Below, one piece after another: positions 16,142 to 25,878 of a stretch of DNA of 64,000 nucleotides; the first letter of the stretch is position 1, and each line of letters begins with the position of its first letter. The notes below the pieces were generated by a model. The model was given only the letters and a program-made list of their open reading frames with translations, searched no databases and had not been told where the DNA came from. The position numbers and the translations under genes were made by a program. The stretch is from Variovorax sp. N23 (lineage in GTDB: Bacteria > Pseudomonadota > Gammaproteobacteria > Burkholderiales > Burkholderiaceae_C): NCBI RefSeq assembly GCF_025486315.1, contig NZ_JAOOPY010000001.1:62001-126000 (forward strand), written 5' to 3'.

Positions 16142-17245
16142 ATGAGAATGGTCGTGCAGATCGCCTTCATCGTTCTCGGCCTGGCCGCCGCCGCAGCCCT
16201 GATGCTGTGGGACAACGGCGTGCCCGACGCGGCGGCCCACCGCGTGGTTCCACCCCAGGCCATTCCGATGGCCGTCATGGGCGACTCGAACAGCCATGCC
16301 TACCAGGACCGACTGAACTTCTCGGTCGAATCGGGTGAGCGCGGCGGCGTCAACCAGGAGCGCAGCTTCAACTGGGTCGAGGTGCTGGCGCGGCTGCGCG
16401 GCAAGGAGATCGACCTCGGCCCGTGGGTGACCTGGGGTCGATCGGGCGTGATGGTCCGGGTGCTCGACCTGCTCCACCTTCCGGTCGGCCGCGCGCCGCG
16501 CAAGGAAGACTACCTCTACAACTTCGCCTTCTCGGCGATGGGCTGCAAGGAGCTGATGGAAGGCAAGTTCCGGCAGGCGCCGCGCCTGGTCGCGCTGATG
16601 GACCGCGAGCCCGAACGCTGGCGCCGGGGCGTGGTGGTGATCCGCACCGGGCTGGGCGAGTGGTCGCAGTTCATGGAACTGCAGGCCAAGGACCCGGACG
16701 CGCCGGAACTGCAGCCGGTGATCGATGGCTGCGTGAAGCACATCGGCGATGCCATCCGCCTCATCCACGCCTCGCACCCGGCCACCCGCGTCGTCGTGGT
16801 GGGCGTGGTGAACGAGGCCTCCGACCCGCTGTACTTCGACCGCTGGCGCAGCGGCCTCGAGTTCGGGAACATCGAGAAGGCGCTGGGCCGCCTCAACGGC
16901 GCACTGCGGCAGCTGACCGAAGCGCAGCCGAACACCCTGTTTTTCGACGATCAGGCCTGGGTCCTGGAACGCTGGGGCTCGCGCCCGCCCGACGGCATGC
17001 CGGTCTACCGGACGGTCACCATCGGCGGCACGCTGCGCGTGACGAACACGGCCGGAGACGGCCCGAACCACGCGATGATGGAGGACCACCATGCAGGCCT
17101 GGCCTACAACGCGTTGTGGGCACAGTCGCTGGTGTCGCGTCTGAATGCCGGTTTCGGCCTGTCGCTCACGCCGATCACCGACCAGGAACTGGCCGGGTTC
17201 GTGTTGCCGCTGGCCGAGGCCTCGCTCAGAGCGCCAGGGTCTTGA
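16142..17245 (+). CDS. SGNH/GDSL-type hydrolase, membrane-anchored or secreted
   Basis: 367 residues from ATG at 16142 (an ATG two codons later is possible). Residues 4-22 are one hydrophobic helix, a signal or anchor. The nucleophile block reads MGDSNSH with S49. A late [15 protein letters not shown] segment supplies the His and acidic residues of block V. No closer function is recognisable; relatives act on acyl or acetyl esters of polysaccharides, lipids or peptides outside the cytoplasm. The last 20 bases of the gene overlap the convergent 3' end of galU. Confidence 0.8.
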   Translation: MRMVVQIAFIVLGLAAAAALMLWDNGVPDAAAHRVVPPQAIPMAVMGDSNSHAYQDRLNFSVESGERGGVNQERSFNWVEVLARLRGKEIDLGPWVTWGRSGVMVRVLDLLHLPVGRAPRKEDYLYNFAFSAMGCKELMEGKFRQAPRLVALMDREPERWRRGVVVIRTGLGEWSQFMELQAKDPDAPELQPVIDGCVKHIGDAIRLIHASHPATRVVVVGVVNEASDPLYFDRWRSGLEFGNIEKALGRLNGALRQLTEAQPNTLFFDDQAWVLERWGSRPPDGMPVYRTVTIGGTLRVTNTAGDGPNHAMMEDHHAGLAYNALWAQSLVSRLNAGFGLSLTPITDQELAGFVLPLAEASLRAPGS

Positions 17246-18113
17246 GGTATTCGCGGAACTGGGCCCCCACCTCGGGGTGGGCCAGTGCCAGTTCGACCGT
17301 GGCCTGCAGGAAGCCTTCCTTGCTGCCGCAGTCGTAGCGCGTGCCCTTGTAGGCATAGGCGTAGACGGCTTCCTTCTTCATCAGCGCGGCGATGCCGTCG
17401 GTCAGCTGGATCTCGCCGCCCGCGCCCTTGGGCTGGTTGCGGATCTCGGCGAACACGCCCGGCGTGAGCACGTAGCGGCCGGCCACGCCCAGGCGCGAAG
17501 GCGCCTGCTCGGGTGACGGCTTCTCGACCATCTTGTTGACCTTGATCAGGCCTTCGTCGATGGTGTCGCCGGCCACGATGCCGTAGCGCTTGACCTGGTC
17601 GAGCGGCACTTCCTGCACGGCCAGCAGCGAACGGCCCAGTTGGGCGAAGGCGGCGGTCATCTGCGCCATCACCGGCTGACCGCCGACCGGGCCGACCATC
17701 AGGTCGTCGGCCAGCAGCACGGCGAAGGGCTCGTTGCCCACCAGGTGCTCGGCGCACAGCACCGCGTGGCCCAGGCCCAGCATGCGCGGCTGGCGCACGT
17801 AGGACACCGTCATGTCGTCGGGCATCACCGAGCGCGCGATGTTCAACAGAGCGGTCTTGCCGCTGGCCTCGAGCTGGCTTTCCAGTTCGTAGGCGGTGTC
17901 GTAGTGGTCTTCGATCGCGCGCTTGTTGCGGCCGGTGACGAAGATCATGTCGCGGATGCCGGCGGCATAGGCTTCCTCGACGGCGTACTGGATCAGCGGC
18001 TTGTCCACCACCGGCAGCATTTCCTTCGGCTGGGCCTTGGTGGCGGGCAGGAAGCGGGTGCCGAAACCGGCCACGGGGAAAACGGCTTTGCGGATGCGCG
18101 TGGTATTGGACAT
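17226..18113 (-). CDS. galU: UTP-glucose-1-phosphate uridylyltransferase
   Basis: 295 residues. The N-terminal nucleotidyl-transfer loop [19 protein letters not shown] and later LADDLM and EKPSPE motifs are characteristic of GalU. It makes UDP-glucose from glucose-1-phosphate and UTP in the cytosol, the substrate for BcsA, NdvB and Ugd in this same window. It lies 58 bases after valS on the same strand and may be cotranscribed with it. Its 3' end overlaps the convergent SGNH hydrolase gene by 20 bases. Confidence 0.97.
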   Translation of the reverse strand: MSNTTRIRKAVFPVAGFGTRFLPATKAQPKEMLPVVDKPLIQYAVEEAYAAGIRDMIFVTGRNKRAIEDHYDTAYELESQLEASGKTALLNIARSVMPDDMTVSYVRQPRMLGLGHAVLCAEHLVGNEPFAVLLADDLMVGPVGGQPVMAQMTAAFAQLGRSLLAVQEVPLDQVKRYGIVAGDTIDEGLIKVNKMVEKPSPEQAPSRLGVAGRYVLTPGVFAEIRNQPKGAGGEIQLTDGIAALMKKEAVYAYAYKGTRYDCGSKEGFLQATVELALAHPEVGAQFREYLKTLAL

Positions 18114-18171
18114 TGGATAGACAGGGGAAAGTGAATACGGAATGGTACGTGGATCACGCGCCCCCGGTGTG

Positions 18172-21078
18172 TCAGCCGAGGCGCATAAGCTGATCGGCCA
18201 GGCGCGCGGCCAGTGCGGTGAAATCCGCCAGCCGCTGACGTTCCTGGGCGATCACCGCGGGCGGCGCCTTTGCCACGAAGGCCTCGGTGCCGAGCTTGCC
18301 GTTAACTTTTGTTATCTCTCCCTCGATCCGGGCAATCTCCTTGCCGATTCGGACTTTTTCCGCGGCCTTGTCGATTTCCATGTGCAGGCACAGGCGCGAG
18401 GCGCCGACCACGGCCACCGGGGCCGCTTCGGCCGCCGCCGCCCACGCCGCCTCGTCGTCGAACACGCGCACTTCCTTGAGCTTGGCCAGCGCCTGCAACA
18501 CCGGCGCCGCCTCGCGCAGGAAGGCGCTGTCGGCGGCATCGTCCGCCACCGCGTACAGCGGCAGGCGCGTGGCCGGCGACACGTTCATTTCGCCACGCAG
18601 CGTGCGGCAGGCGTCGACCAGGGCCTTCAGGCGCGCGACGTGGGCCTCGGCGGCCTCGTCGATCTTCTCCGGCTGGCTCTGCGGATAGGCCGCGATCATG
18701 ATCGATGCGCCGTCGCGCCCCGCCACCGGGGCGACCTTCTGCCAGAGTTCTTCCGTGATGAACGGAATCACCGGGTGCGCCAGGCGCAGCAGGGTTTCCA
18801 GCGTGCGGATCAGCGTGCGGCGGGTGGCGCGCTGCTGCGCGTCGGTGCCGGTCTGGATCTGCACCTTGGCGATTTCCAGGTACCAGTCGCAGAACTCGTC
18901 CCAGGCGAACTGGTAGATCGAGGTGGCCACGTTGTCGAGCCGGTAGTCCTCGAAGCCCTTGGCGACCTCGGCCTCGACGCGCTGCAGGCGCGAGGCGATC
19001 CAGCGATCGGCCTGACTGAACTGCATGTAGCCATGGGCCGGGCCACCGGGCGCGCACTCGGCCTTGGTGTGCTCCATCAGCCCGCAGTCCTGCCCTTCGC
19101 AGTTCATCAGCACGAAGCGCGTGGCGTTCCAGAGCTTGTTGCAGAAGTTGCGGTAGCCCTCGCAGCGCTTGCTGTCGAAGTTGATGCTGCGCCCCAGCGA
19201 GGCCAGGGACGCGAAGGTGAAGCGCAGGGCGTCGGCGCCGAAGGCCGGGATGCCGTCGGGGAATTCCTTCTGCGTGTTCTTGCGCACCGCAGGCGCGGTC
19301 TCGGGCTTGCGCAGGCCCTGTGAGCGCTTTTCGAGCAATTCGGGCAGCGCGATGCCGTCGATCAGGTCGACCGGATCGAGCACATTGCCTTCGGACTTGC
19401 TCATCTTCTTGCCCTGCGCGTCGCGCACCAGGCCGTGGATGTAGACGTCCTTGAACGGCACCTTGCCGGTGAAGTGCTTGGTCATCATGATCATCCGGGC
19501 CACCCAGAAGAAGATGATGTCGTAGCCGGTGACCAGCACGTTCGACGGCAGGTAGCGCGCCAGGTCGTCGGTCTGCTCGGGCCAGCCGAGGGACGAGAAG
19601 GGCACCAGCGCCGCCGAGTACCAGGTGTCGAGCACGTCCTCGTCGCGGCGCAGCGTCTTGCCTGGCGCCTTGGCTTGTGCTTCGGCTTCGTCGTGGGCGA
19701 CATAGACCTTGCCGTCCTCGTCGTACCAGGCCGGGATCTGGTGGCCCCACCAGAGCTGGCGCGAGATGGTCCAGTCCTGGATGTTCTCCATCCAGTGGTT
19801 GTAGGTATTGACCCAGTTCTCGGGCACGAAGCGCACTTCGCCTGACTTCACCACGTCGATGGCCTTCTGCGCGATCGAGCTGCCGTCGGCGCCGGCCTTG
19901 GTCATGGCCACGTACCACTGATCGGTCAGCATCGGCTCGACCACTGCGCCGCTGCGGGCGCAGCGCGGCACCATCAGCTTGTGCTTCTTGACCTCGACCA
20001 GCAGGCCGAGCGCGTCGAGGTCGGCGACGATCGCCTTGCGGGCCACGAAGCGGTCCATGCCGCGGTACTTCTCGGGCGCGTTGTCGTTGATGGTCGCGTC
20101 GAGCGTCAGCACGCCGATCATCGGCAGCTGGTGGCGCTGGCCGACGGCGTAGTCGTTGTAGTCATGGGCGGGCGTGACCTTCACGACGCCGGTGCCGAAG
20201 GCCTTGTCGACGTAGTCGTCCGCGATGATCGGGATCAGGCGGTCGACCAGCGGCAGCTTCACGTTCTGGCCGACCAGGTGTTGGTAGCGCTCGTCTTCCG
20301 GGTGGACCATCACGGCCGTGTCGCCCAGCATGGTTTCGGGGCGCGTGGTGGCCACCACCAGCGTGCCGCTGCCGTCTTCCAGCGGGTAGGCGATGTGCCA
20401 GAGCGAGCCGTCTTCTTCCTCGCTCTCGACTTCCAGGTCGCTCACCGAGGTCTTGAGCACCGGGTCCCAGTTGCCCAGGCGCTTGCCGCGGTAGATGAGT
20501 CCTTCGTCGTAGAGCTTGACGAAGGTGTCGGTGACGACGGCCGAGAGGTCCTCGTCCATCGTGAAGTACTCGCGGCTCCAGTCGACCGTGTCGCCCATGC
20601 GGCGCATCTGGCCGGTGATGGTGTTGCCCGACTTCTCCTTCCACTCCCACACCTTGGCGACGAAGTTCTTGCGCGCCTCGGCGGGCGTTGGGCCCATGTC
20701 GTGGCGGCTGATCTTCTGCTCCTGCAGCTGGCGCTCCACCACGATCTGCGTGGCGATGCCGGCGTGGTCGGTGCCCGGCAACCACAGCGTGTTGTCGCCC
20801 TTCATGCGGTGGTAGCGCGTGAGGCTGTCCATGATCGTCTGGTTGAACGCATGGCCCATGTGCAGCGTGCCGGTCACGTTCGGCGGCGGCAGCTGGATGG
20901 CGAACGAATCGGCGCCCTCCTTGGGCTGCTGCGTGCCACGGAAGCCGGCCTTGGCGTAGCCACGCTGTTCCCACTCCGGCCCCCAGTGCGCCTCGATGGC
21001 GGCGGGTTCGAAGGATTTGGACAGGCTCTCGAGGCCGGGCTGGGATGGCTGGAGTGGCTGGGAGGTGGGTTCGCTCAT
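18172..21078 (-). CDS. valS: Valyl-tRNA synthetase
   Basis: 968 residues from ATG at 21078. Class I motifs are present: HMGH at 73-76 ([12 protein letters not shown]) and KMSKS at 558-562. The editing domain and the C-terminal coiled coil ([16 protein letters not shown]) complete the family layout; E. coli ValS has 951 residues. The frame is open upstream to 21234, but that would run across the yaaA start, so the ATG at 21078 is chosen. It charges tRNA-Val. No T-box or attenuator is apparent in the 130-base divergent gap to yaaA. Confidence 0.97.
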   Translation of the reverse strand: MSEPTSQPLQPSQPGLESLSKSFEPAAIEAHWGPEWEQRGYAKAGFRGTQQPKEGADSFAIQLPPPNVTGTLHMGHAFNQTIMDSLTRYHRMKGDNTLWLPGTDHAGIATQIVVERQLQEQKISRHDMGPTPAEARKNFVAKVWEWKEKSGNTITGQMRRMGDTVDWSREYFTMDEDLSAVVTDTFVKLYDEGLIYRGKRLGNWDPVLKTSVSDLEVESEEEDGSLWHIAYPLEDGSGTLVVATTRPETMLGDTAVMVHPEDERYQHLVGQNVKLPLVDRLIPIIADDYVDKAFGTGVVKVTPAHDYNDYAVGQRHQLPMIGVLTLDATINDNAPEKYRGMDRFVARKAIVADLDALGLLVEVKKHKLMVPRCARSGAVVEPMLTDQWYVAMTKAGADGSSIAQKAIDVVKSGEVRFVPENWVNTYNHWMENIQDWTISRQLWWGHQIPAWYDEDGKVYVAHDEAEAQAKAPGKTLRRDEDVLDTWYSAALVPFSSLGWPEQTDDLARYLPSNVLVTGYDIIFFWVARMIMMTKHFTGKVPFKDVYIHGLVRDAQGKKMSKSEGNVLDPVDLIDGIALPELLEKRSQGLRKPETAPAVRKNTQKEFPDGIPAFGADALRFTFASLASLGRSINFDSKRCEGYRNFCNKLWNATRFVLMNCEGQDCGLMEHTKAECAPGGPAHGYMQFSQADRWIASRLQRVEAEVAKGFEDYRLDNVATSIYQFAWDEFCDWYLEIAKVQIQTGTDAQQRATRRTLIRTLETLLRLAHPVIPFITEELWQKVAPVAGRDGASIMIAAYPQSQPEKIDEAAEAHVARLKALVDACRTLRGEMNVSPATRLPLYAVADDAADSAFLREAAPVLQALAKLKEVRVFDDEAAWAAAAEAAPVAVVGASRLCLHMEIDKAAEKVRIGKEIARIEGEITKVNGKLGTEAFVAKAPPAVIAQERQRLADFTALAARLADQLMRLG

Positions 21079-21208
21079 GGCGTGCTTCGGAAGGGCGAAC
21101 GGCACCTCGCGGGTGCCGCTGCGGACAGGATGGGAAGCCTTCAATTTTAGCCGGCCCACCTGGGGGCATGGCCGGGCCCCTTCACGCGCCATGCCCATAA
21201 TTGCCGCC

Positions 21209-21994
21209 ATGCTCTTCCTGCTCTCGCCCGCCAAGTCGCTCGACTACGACAGCCCGCTCCCCGACGACCTGCCCGCCACCCAGCCCGTGTTCGAGGGCGC
21301 CAAGGGACCGGCCGCCGAACTGATCGCACTGATGCGCCAGAAGTCGCCGCAGCAGATCGCCGAACTCATGCACCTCTCGGACAAGCTGTCGACGCTCAAT
21401 TTCTCCCGCTACGCCGCCTGGTCGCCCAAGGGCACCGCGAAGAACGCTCGCCAGGCCGCGCTGGCCTTCGACGGCGACGTGTACGGCGGGCTCGACGCCA
21501 AGTCCATGACCCGCTCGCAGCTCGAATGGGCGCAGGACCACGTCTGCATCCTGAGCGGCCTGTACGGCGTGCTGCGTCCGCTCGACCGCCTCCAGCCCTA
21601 CCGTCTGGAAATGGGCACGCAGCTGGCCAACCCGCACGGCAAGGACCTCTACGCCTTCTGGGGCACGCGCATCGCCGACCATCTCAACCAGCGCCTGGTG
21701 GCCGACCGCACGCCGGTGGTGATCAATCTCGCCTCGCAGGAGTACTTCAAGGCGGTCGATCAGCGCGTGCTCAAGGCGCGCGTGGTCGAGTGCGTCTTCC
21801 AGGAGTGGAAGGCCGGCCAGTACAAGATCGTCAGCTTCTTCGCCAAGCGCGCCCGCGGCCTGATGGCCCGCTGGGCCGTGCTGCACCAGGCGGCCACCCC
21901 CAAGGCGCTGGAGAAGTTCGACCTGGAGGGCTATGCCTTCGATGCAGCGGCTTCGCTGCCGGAAAGGCTGGTGTTTCGAAGGAGAACGGCATGA
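21209..21994 (+). CDS. yaaA: YaaA family peroxide-stress protein (DUF328)
   Basis: 261 residues from ATG at 21209, matching the ~258 of E. coli YaaA; an in-frame ATG at 21191 is less likely. Typical segments are [16 protein letters not shown] at the start, [22 protein letters not shown] in the middle, and [14 protein letters not shown] followed by a C-terminal [13 protein letters not shown]. In E. coli YaaA lowers free iron under peroxide stress and binds DNA. It heads a run of four same-strand genes and overlaps the next one by four bases (ATGA). Confidence 0.93.
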   Translation: MLFLLSPAKSLDYDSPLPDDLPATQPVFEGAKGPAAELIALMRQKSPQQIAELMHLSDKLSTLNFSRYAAWSPKGTAKNARQAALAFDGDVYGGLDAKSMTRSQLEWAQDHVCILSGLYGVLRPLDRLQPYRLEMGTQLANPHGKDLYAFWGTRIADHLNQRLVADRTPVVINLASQEYFKAVDQRVLKARVVECVFQEWKAGQYKIVSFFAKRARGLMARWAVLHQAATPKALEKFDLEGYAFDAAASLPERLVFRRRTA

Positions 21995-22836
21995 CGCAAC
22001 CGGTGACCCCCGAACTGCGCAGCTGGCTCGTGTCGCAGCTCGCTGCGGGCCATTCCGTGGCGGCGCTGCGCCAGTCGATGCGCGCCGCCGGCTGGCAGGA
22101 CGCCGCCACCGACGCGGCCCTGGCCGACATCGAACGGGGCGCCGGTTCGCCCGCGTCGCCCGCCGCGCCGATGCCGGTCCGGCCGATGCCCGGCCCCGAC
22201 CTCGAAGGCTCGCCGCTCTACCTGGATGCGGGCGACCGCCGGGTGCATGTGCTGCACACGGTCACGCATCCGCGCGTCGTGGTCTTCGGCGACCTGCTGG
22301 CCGACGACGAATGCGAGGCGCTGGTCGCCGCCGCGGCCAAGCGGCTGGCCCGTTCGCTCACCGTCGAGACGCAGACCGGCGGCGAAACCCTGAACGTCGA
22401 CCGCACCAGCGACGGCATGTTCTTCGAGCGCGGCGAGAACGAGATCGTCGCCCGCATCGAGCAGCGCATCGCGCACCTGCTGCGCTGGCCGCTGGCCTTC
22501 GGCGAAGGCCTGCAGGTGCTGCGCTACGCGCCCGGTGCGCAGTACCGCCCGCACTACGACTACTTCGACCCCGCCGAGCCCGGCACGCCGACCATCCTGC
22601 GGCGCGGCGGCCAGCGCGTGGGCACCCTGGTGATGTACCTGCAGGAGCCCGAGCGCGGCGGCGGCACCGTCTTCCCCGACATCGGCCTGGAGGTCGCGCC
22701 CAAGCGCGGCACCGCCGTCTTCTTCAGCTACGAGCGGCCTGACCCGGGCACGCGCACGCTGCATGGCGGCGCGCCGGTGCTGGCCGGCGAGAAATGGGTG
22801 GCGACCAAATGGCTGCGCGAGCGCGAGTTCACATGA
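21991..22836 (+). CDS. 2-oxoglutarate/Fe(II) oxygenase, prolyl 4-hydroxylase type
   Basis: 281 residues, ATG at 21991 with AAGGAG six bases before the spacer. The catalytic half carries the iron facial triad H188-x-D190 (PHYDYFDP) and H258 (TLHGGAP), and the 2-oxoglutarate lysine K268. Residues 1-50 form a separate helical module (LRSWLVSQLAAGHSVAALRQSMRAAGW), probably for protein contacts. It should hydroxylate a proline or similar residue in an unknown protein. Bacterial relatives modify elongation factor Tu, but that target is not shown here. Start overlaps yaaA; ten bases separate it from the next gene. Confidence 0.88.
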   Translation: MTQPVTPELRSWLVSQLAAGHSVAALRQSMRAAGWQDAATDAALADIERGAGSPASPAAPMPVRPMPGPDLEGSPLYLDAGDRRVHVLHTVTHPRVVVFGDLLADDECEALVAAAAKRLARSLTVETQTGGETLNVDRTSDGMFFERGENEIVARIEQRIAHLLRWPLAFGEGLQVLRYAPGAQYRPHYDYFDPAEPGTPTILRRGGQRVGTLVMYLQEPERGGGTVFPDIGLEVAPKRGTAVFFSYERPDPGTRTLHGGAPVLAGEKWVATKWLREREFT

Positions 22837-22846
22837 CGCCGCGCCG

Positions 22847-23746
22847 ATGAGGGTCCAGGCCAACGGCATCGAGATCGAGGTCGAGGACACGGGGGGCGCA
22901 GGCCGGCCCGTGGTGCTGCTCATCATGGGCGTCAACATGCAGCTCATCGCGTGGCCGGACAACTTCGTGAAGGGGCTGGTTCGCGCCGGCTTCCGCGTGG
23001 TGCGCTTCGACAACCGCGACGCCGGCCTGAGCACCCAGTTCGACGAGGCCGGCACCCGCAACCTGTTCTGGCAGGGGCTGCGTTACCGCTTCGGCCTGCC
23101 GGTGCAGTCGGCCTACGGATTGCAGGACATGGCGAACGACGCGATCGGCGTGCTCGACGCCCTGGGCATCCGCCGCGCGCACGTCCTGGGCGCCTCGATG
23201 GGGGGCATGATCGCCCAGCGCGTGGCCGCCACCGTGCCGGAACGCGTGACCAGCCTGGTGAGCCTGATGAGCTCCAGCGGCGCGCGCGGCCTGCCCGGGC
23301 CGCGCAGCGACGTGGTCGCGCTGATGATGCGGCGCCCCGCGAAGCGCGACGAGGCGTCGCTGGTGGCGCACAGCATGCGCCTCGTGCGGCTCATCGCCGG
23401 CCCGTTCTATCCGCCGGACGACGCCGTGCTGCGCGAGCGACTCACCGTCGCCATGCGTCGCGCCTACCGGCCCCAGGGCGTGATGCGCCAGATCGCCGCC
23501 GTGGCGGCCGACACCGGCCGCGCGAAGCTGCTGGCGCGCATCACCAGCCCGACGCTGGTGATCCACGGCGACGTCGATCCGCTGGTGCCCATCGCCTGCG
23601 GGCAGGACACGGTGCGCCGCATTCCCGGCGCGCAGTTCGTCGCCATTCCCGGCATGGGCCACGACCTGACGCCGCAGCTCGCCGAAATCCTGCTGCCGCA
23701 GATGGTTCCTTTCCTGAAGGCGGCGGAAAAGTCCCGTACCGCGTAG
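22847..23746 (+). CDS. Alpha/beta-fold hydrolase
   Basis: 299 residues from ATG at 22847. The triad is visible: nucleophile S117 in GASMGG, D242 or D244 in HGDVDPLVP, and H272 in GMGHDL. The N-terminal [13 protein letters not shown] is typical of esterase/haloperoxidase-like members of the superfamily. No signal peptide, so cytosolic. Substrate unknown. It lies between the oxygenase and queF with ten-base gaps on both sides, probably in one operon. Confidence 0.85.
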   Translation: MRVQANGIEIEVEDTGGAGRPVVLLIMGVNMQLIAWPDNFVKGLVRAGFRVVRFDNRDAGLSTQFDEAGTRNLFWQGLRYRFGLPVQSAYGLQDMANDAIGVLDALGIRRAHVLGASMGGMIAQRVAATVPERVTSLVSLMSSSGARGLPGPRSDVVALMMRRPAKRDEASLVAHSMRLVRLIAGPFYPPDDAVLRERLTVAMRRAYRPQGVMRQIAAVAADTGRAKLLARITSPTLVIHGDVDPLVPIACGQDTVRRIPGAQFVAIPGMGHDLTPQLAEILLPQMVPFLKAAEKSRTA

Positions 23747-23756
23747 AAACACCCCG

Positions 23757-24614
23757 ATGAGCCTCGACAACACCCCCGAACAGTCGCAATTGGGCCGCGC
23801 CTCGGCCTACGCCGACCGGTACGACCCGACGCTGCTGTTCCCCATCGCCCGTGCCACCCAGCGCGCCGCCATCGGCATCGCCGACGCTGCCTTGCCCTTC
23901 TTCGGCGCCGACCTCTGGACCGCCTCCGAGCTGAGCTGGCTCAACCCGCGCGGCAAGCCGCAGGTCGCGGTGGCGCACTTCACCGTGCCCTGCGAAACGC
24001 CCAACATCATCGAGAGCAAGTCTTTCAAGCTCTACCTCAACAGCTTCAACAGCAGCGTCTTCGCCGACGCCGATGCCGTGCGTGAACGCCTGAAGGCCGA
24101 TCTGGCCGAAGCCGCCTGGCGCGGCGGCGAGCGCAGCGGCGGCATCGGCGTGAAGCTGCTGTCGCCACAGGCCTTCGCGCGCGAGGCGGTGGAAGAACTC
24201 GACGGCCTCGACCTCGACCGTCTCGACATCGAGTGCACGCATTACCAGCCGGCGCCGGAATTGCTGCGCAGCGACGCGAGCCTGCCGCCGGTCGAGGAAA
24301 CGCTGACCAGCCGGCTGCTCAAGAGCAATTGCCTGGTCACCGGCCAGCCCGACTGGGGCAGCGTGCAGGTGCGCTACAGCGGGCCGCCCATCGACCAGGC
24401 CGGTCTGCTGGCCTACATCGTCAGCTTCCGCAACCACAACGAATTCCACGAGCCGTGCGCCGAGCGCATGTTCTGGGACATCTGGCGCCGTTGCCGGCCC
24501 ACCCAGCTGAGCGTGTACGCGCGCTACACGCGCCGCGGCGGTCTGGACATCAATCCGTTCCGCGCCAGCTGGCCGCAGGCCCTGCCACCGAACACGCGGA
24601 CCGCGCGACAGTAG
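23757..24614 (+). CDS. queF: NADPH-dependent 7-cyano-7-deazaguanine reductase
   Basis: 285 residues, the long two-domain (E. coli type) form. The QueF motif [13 protein letters not shown] lies in the first half; the catalytic C192 ([11 protein letters not shown]) and D199 lie in the second with the normal seven-residue spacing. It reduces preQ0 to preQ1 in queuosine synthesis. Last gene of the yaaA-oxygenase-hydrolase-queF run. Confidence 0.96.
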   Translation: MSLDNTPEQSQLGRASAYADRYDPTLLFPIARATQRAAIGIADAALPFFGADLWTASELSWLNPRGKPQVAVAHFTVPCETPNIIESKSFKLYLNSFNSSVFADADAVRERLKADLAEAAWRGGERSGGIGVKLLSPQAFAREAVEELDGLDLDRLDIECTHYQPAPELLRSDASLPPVEETLTSRLLKSNCLVTGQPDWGSVQVRYSGPPIDQAGLLAYIVSFRNHNEFHEPCAERMFWDIWRRCRPTQLSVYARYTRRGGLDINPFRASWPQALPPNTRTARQ

Positions 24615-24684
24615 GCTTGCGCCTACATCGCGTGGCGTCCGGCCCCTCGATACTTGTCTTTTTTGTGTCCAGGGACCTCCGAAC

Positions 24685-25053
24685 GTGAACGTGTTGATCG
24701 TCGACGACAACGAAGCAGCCGCTGATCTGCTGCAGGAACTGCTTTCTCTGCAGGACCACACGGCCCGGTGCACCTACTCCGGCGCGCAGGCGCTCGAAGC
24801 CTGTGCCGGAGAGATGTTCGATGTGGCGCTGGTCGACATCACGCTGCCGGACCTGCCCGGCACCGAGGTCGCGCGACGCCTGCGCGCGGGCACGCACCCG
24901 CCGCTGCTGGTGGCCGTGACCGGGCTGTCTTCGCAGGACGCAGGTGCCTCGGAGGCGGGTCTGTTCGACCACCATCTCCAGAAACCGATCGACTTCGACG
25001 CCCTCGATCGCATCCTCGAGCGGGCCGGCCACCGATCTTCCGCCGCCTCATGA
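24685..25053 (+). CDS. Stand-alone receiver-domain response regulator
   Basis: 122 residues from GTG at 24685. All receiver residues are present: acidic pair D7-D8, phosphoacceptor D51 (ALVDITLPD), T79 and K100 (LQKPID). There is no output domain, so it must act by protein contact or phosphorelay. The 70-base gap after queF includes a T-run at 24658-24663, and no convincing promoter was found. The stop overlaps the start of the next gene by four bases (ATGA), implying that the two proteins work together. Confidence 0.92.
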   Translation: MNVLIVDDNEAAADLLQELLSLQDHTARCTYSGAQALEACAGEMFDVALVDITLPDLPGTEVARRLRAGTHPPLLVAVTGLSSQDAGASEAGLFDHHLQKPIDFDALDRILERAGHRSSAAS

Positions 25054-25733
25054 AGGCGTCGCCCGGCGCGCGCAGCTGGATCGCCGCGGGCGTGCGCCAC
25101 GAGTTGCTCACGCGCGCCTTGCCCGCGCTGCGCCACGACATGGCCGCGCCGGTCTCGGTGATGCGCATGGGCCTGCTGATGCTCAGGCGCCAGGTCGCCG
25201 CGCCCACCATCGACATGGTGGCGTGCGAGGAGCGCGTCGCGCTGATCGACCACCAGATCGCCGAACTGGTGAGCGCGGTGCGCTCGCTGCGCGACTGGGA
25301 ACTCGCCACCGACGACGAAGGCATCACACGGCGCGGCCTGGTGGTGCAATGCGTCGGCCTGATGCGTGCCGCATTCGACCTGCACGGTGTTCGTCTGCAG
25401 GTGGACGAGGCCCTCACCGTCGATACCGACCCGAATGCCCCGACATGGCCCTCGGGCGCATCGCTGCGCTACCTGATGCTCGGCGCGCTGGGCTACCTCC
25501 ACGACACGCCACCCGATGTCGGCGCCATCACCGTGGTGCCCGACGGCGATGCAGCCCTGCTGCTGCGCGTGGCCGCGCGCGCGCCCGCCACGACCGACCC
25601 GGTGGCCGGCGCGCACCGCGCGCCGCGCAAGCTGGCGATCGATGCCATCGCATTGCAGTCGCTGGCCGAAGACCTCGGCTATGTGCTGACCATCGAGCAC
25701 GACAGCGTGCGTTTGCCGCTCGCGCCGGGCTGA
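25050..25733 (+). CDS. Histidine kinase-like / phosphotransferase-like partner protein
   Basis: 227 residues, start codon overlapping the receiver gene. The N-terminal part reads LPALRHDMAAPVSVMRMGLLMLRR, with H29-D30 followed by Pro, like the H-box of a kinase DHp domain. A second helix (ALIDHQIAELVSAVRSLRDWE) could complete a two-helix dimer. The C-terminal ~100 residues occupy the place of an ATPase domain but show no N-box Asn or DxGxG/GxGL motifs. No membrane segment. The architecture and length recall ChpT or Spo0B, which move phosphate from one receiver to another, but sequence similarity is too weak to assign the family. It could instead be a degraded kinase. Confidence 0.6.
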   Translation: MKASPGARSWIAAGVRHELLTRALPALRHDMAAPVSVMRMGLLMLRRQVAAPTIDMVACEERVALIDHQIAELVSAVRSLRDWELATDDEGITRRGLVVQCVGLMRAAFDLHGVRLQVDEALTVDTDPNAPTWPSGASLRYLMLGALGYLHDTPPDVGAITVVPDGDAALLLRVAARAPATTDPVAGAHRAPRKLAIDAIALQSLAEDLGYVLTIEHDSVRLPLAPG

Positions 25734-25878
25734 GAGGCTGAGCGTCGCGGTCCTCGGGCCGCCGTCGCACCGGGGGGCGGGGGCGGCCCATGGTCGGCTG
25801 CAAGTCGCCGAAAATCCCGCGGGTGCGTGCCGTGCCCTTCACCATCGCCGCACCGTCCATTTTTCAGAAAGCGTTTCC

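Noticed and set aside
21079..21234. Upstream extension of the valS frame
   Set aside because: It would cross the divergent promoter region and the yaaA start; the ATG at 21078 gives normal ValS length.
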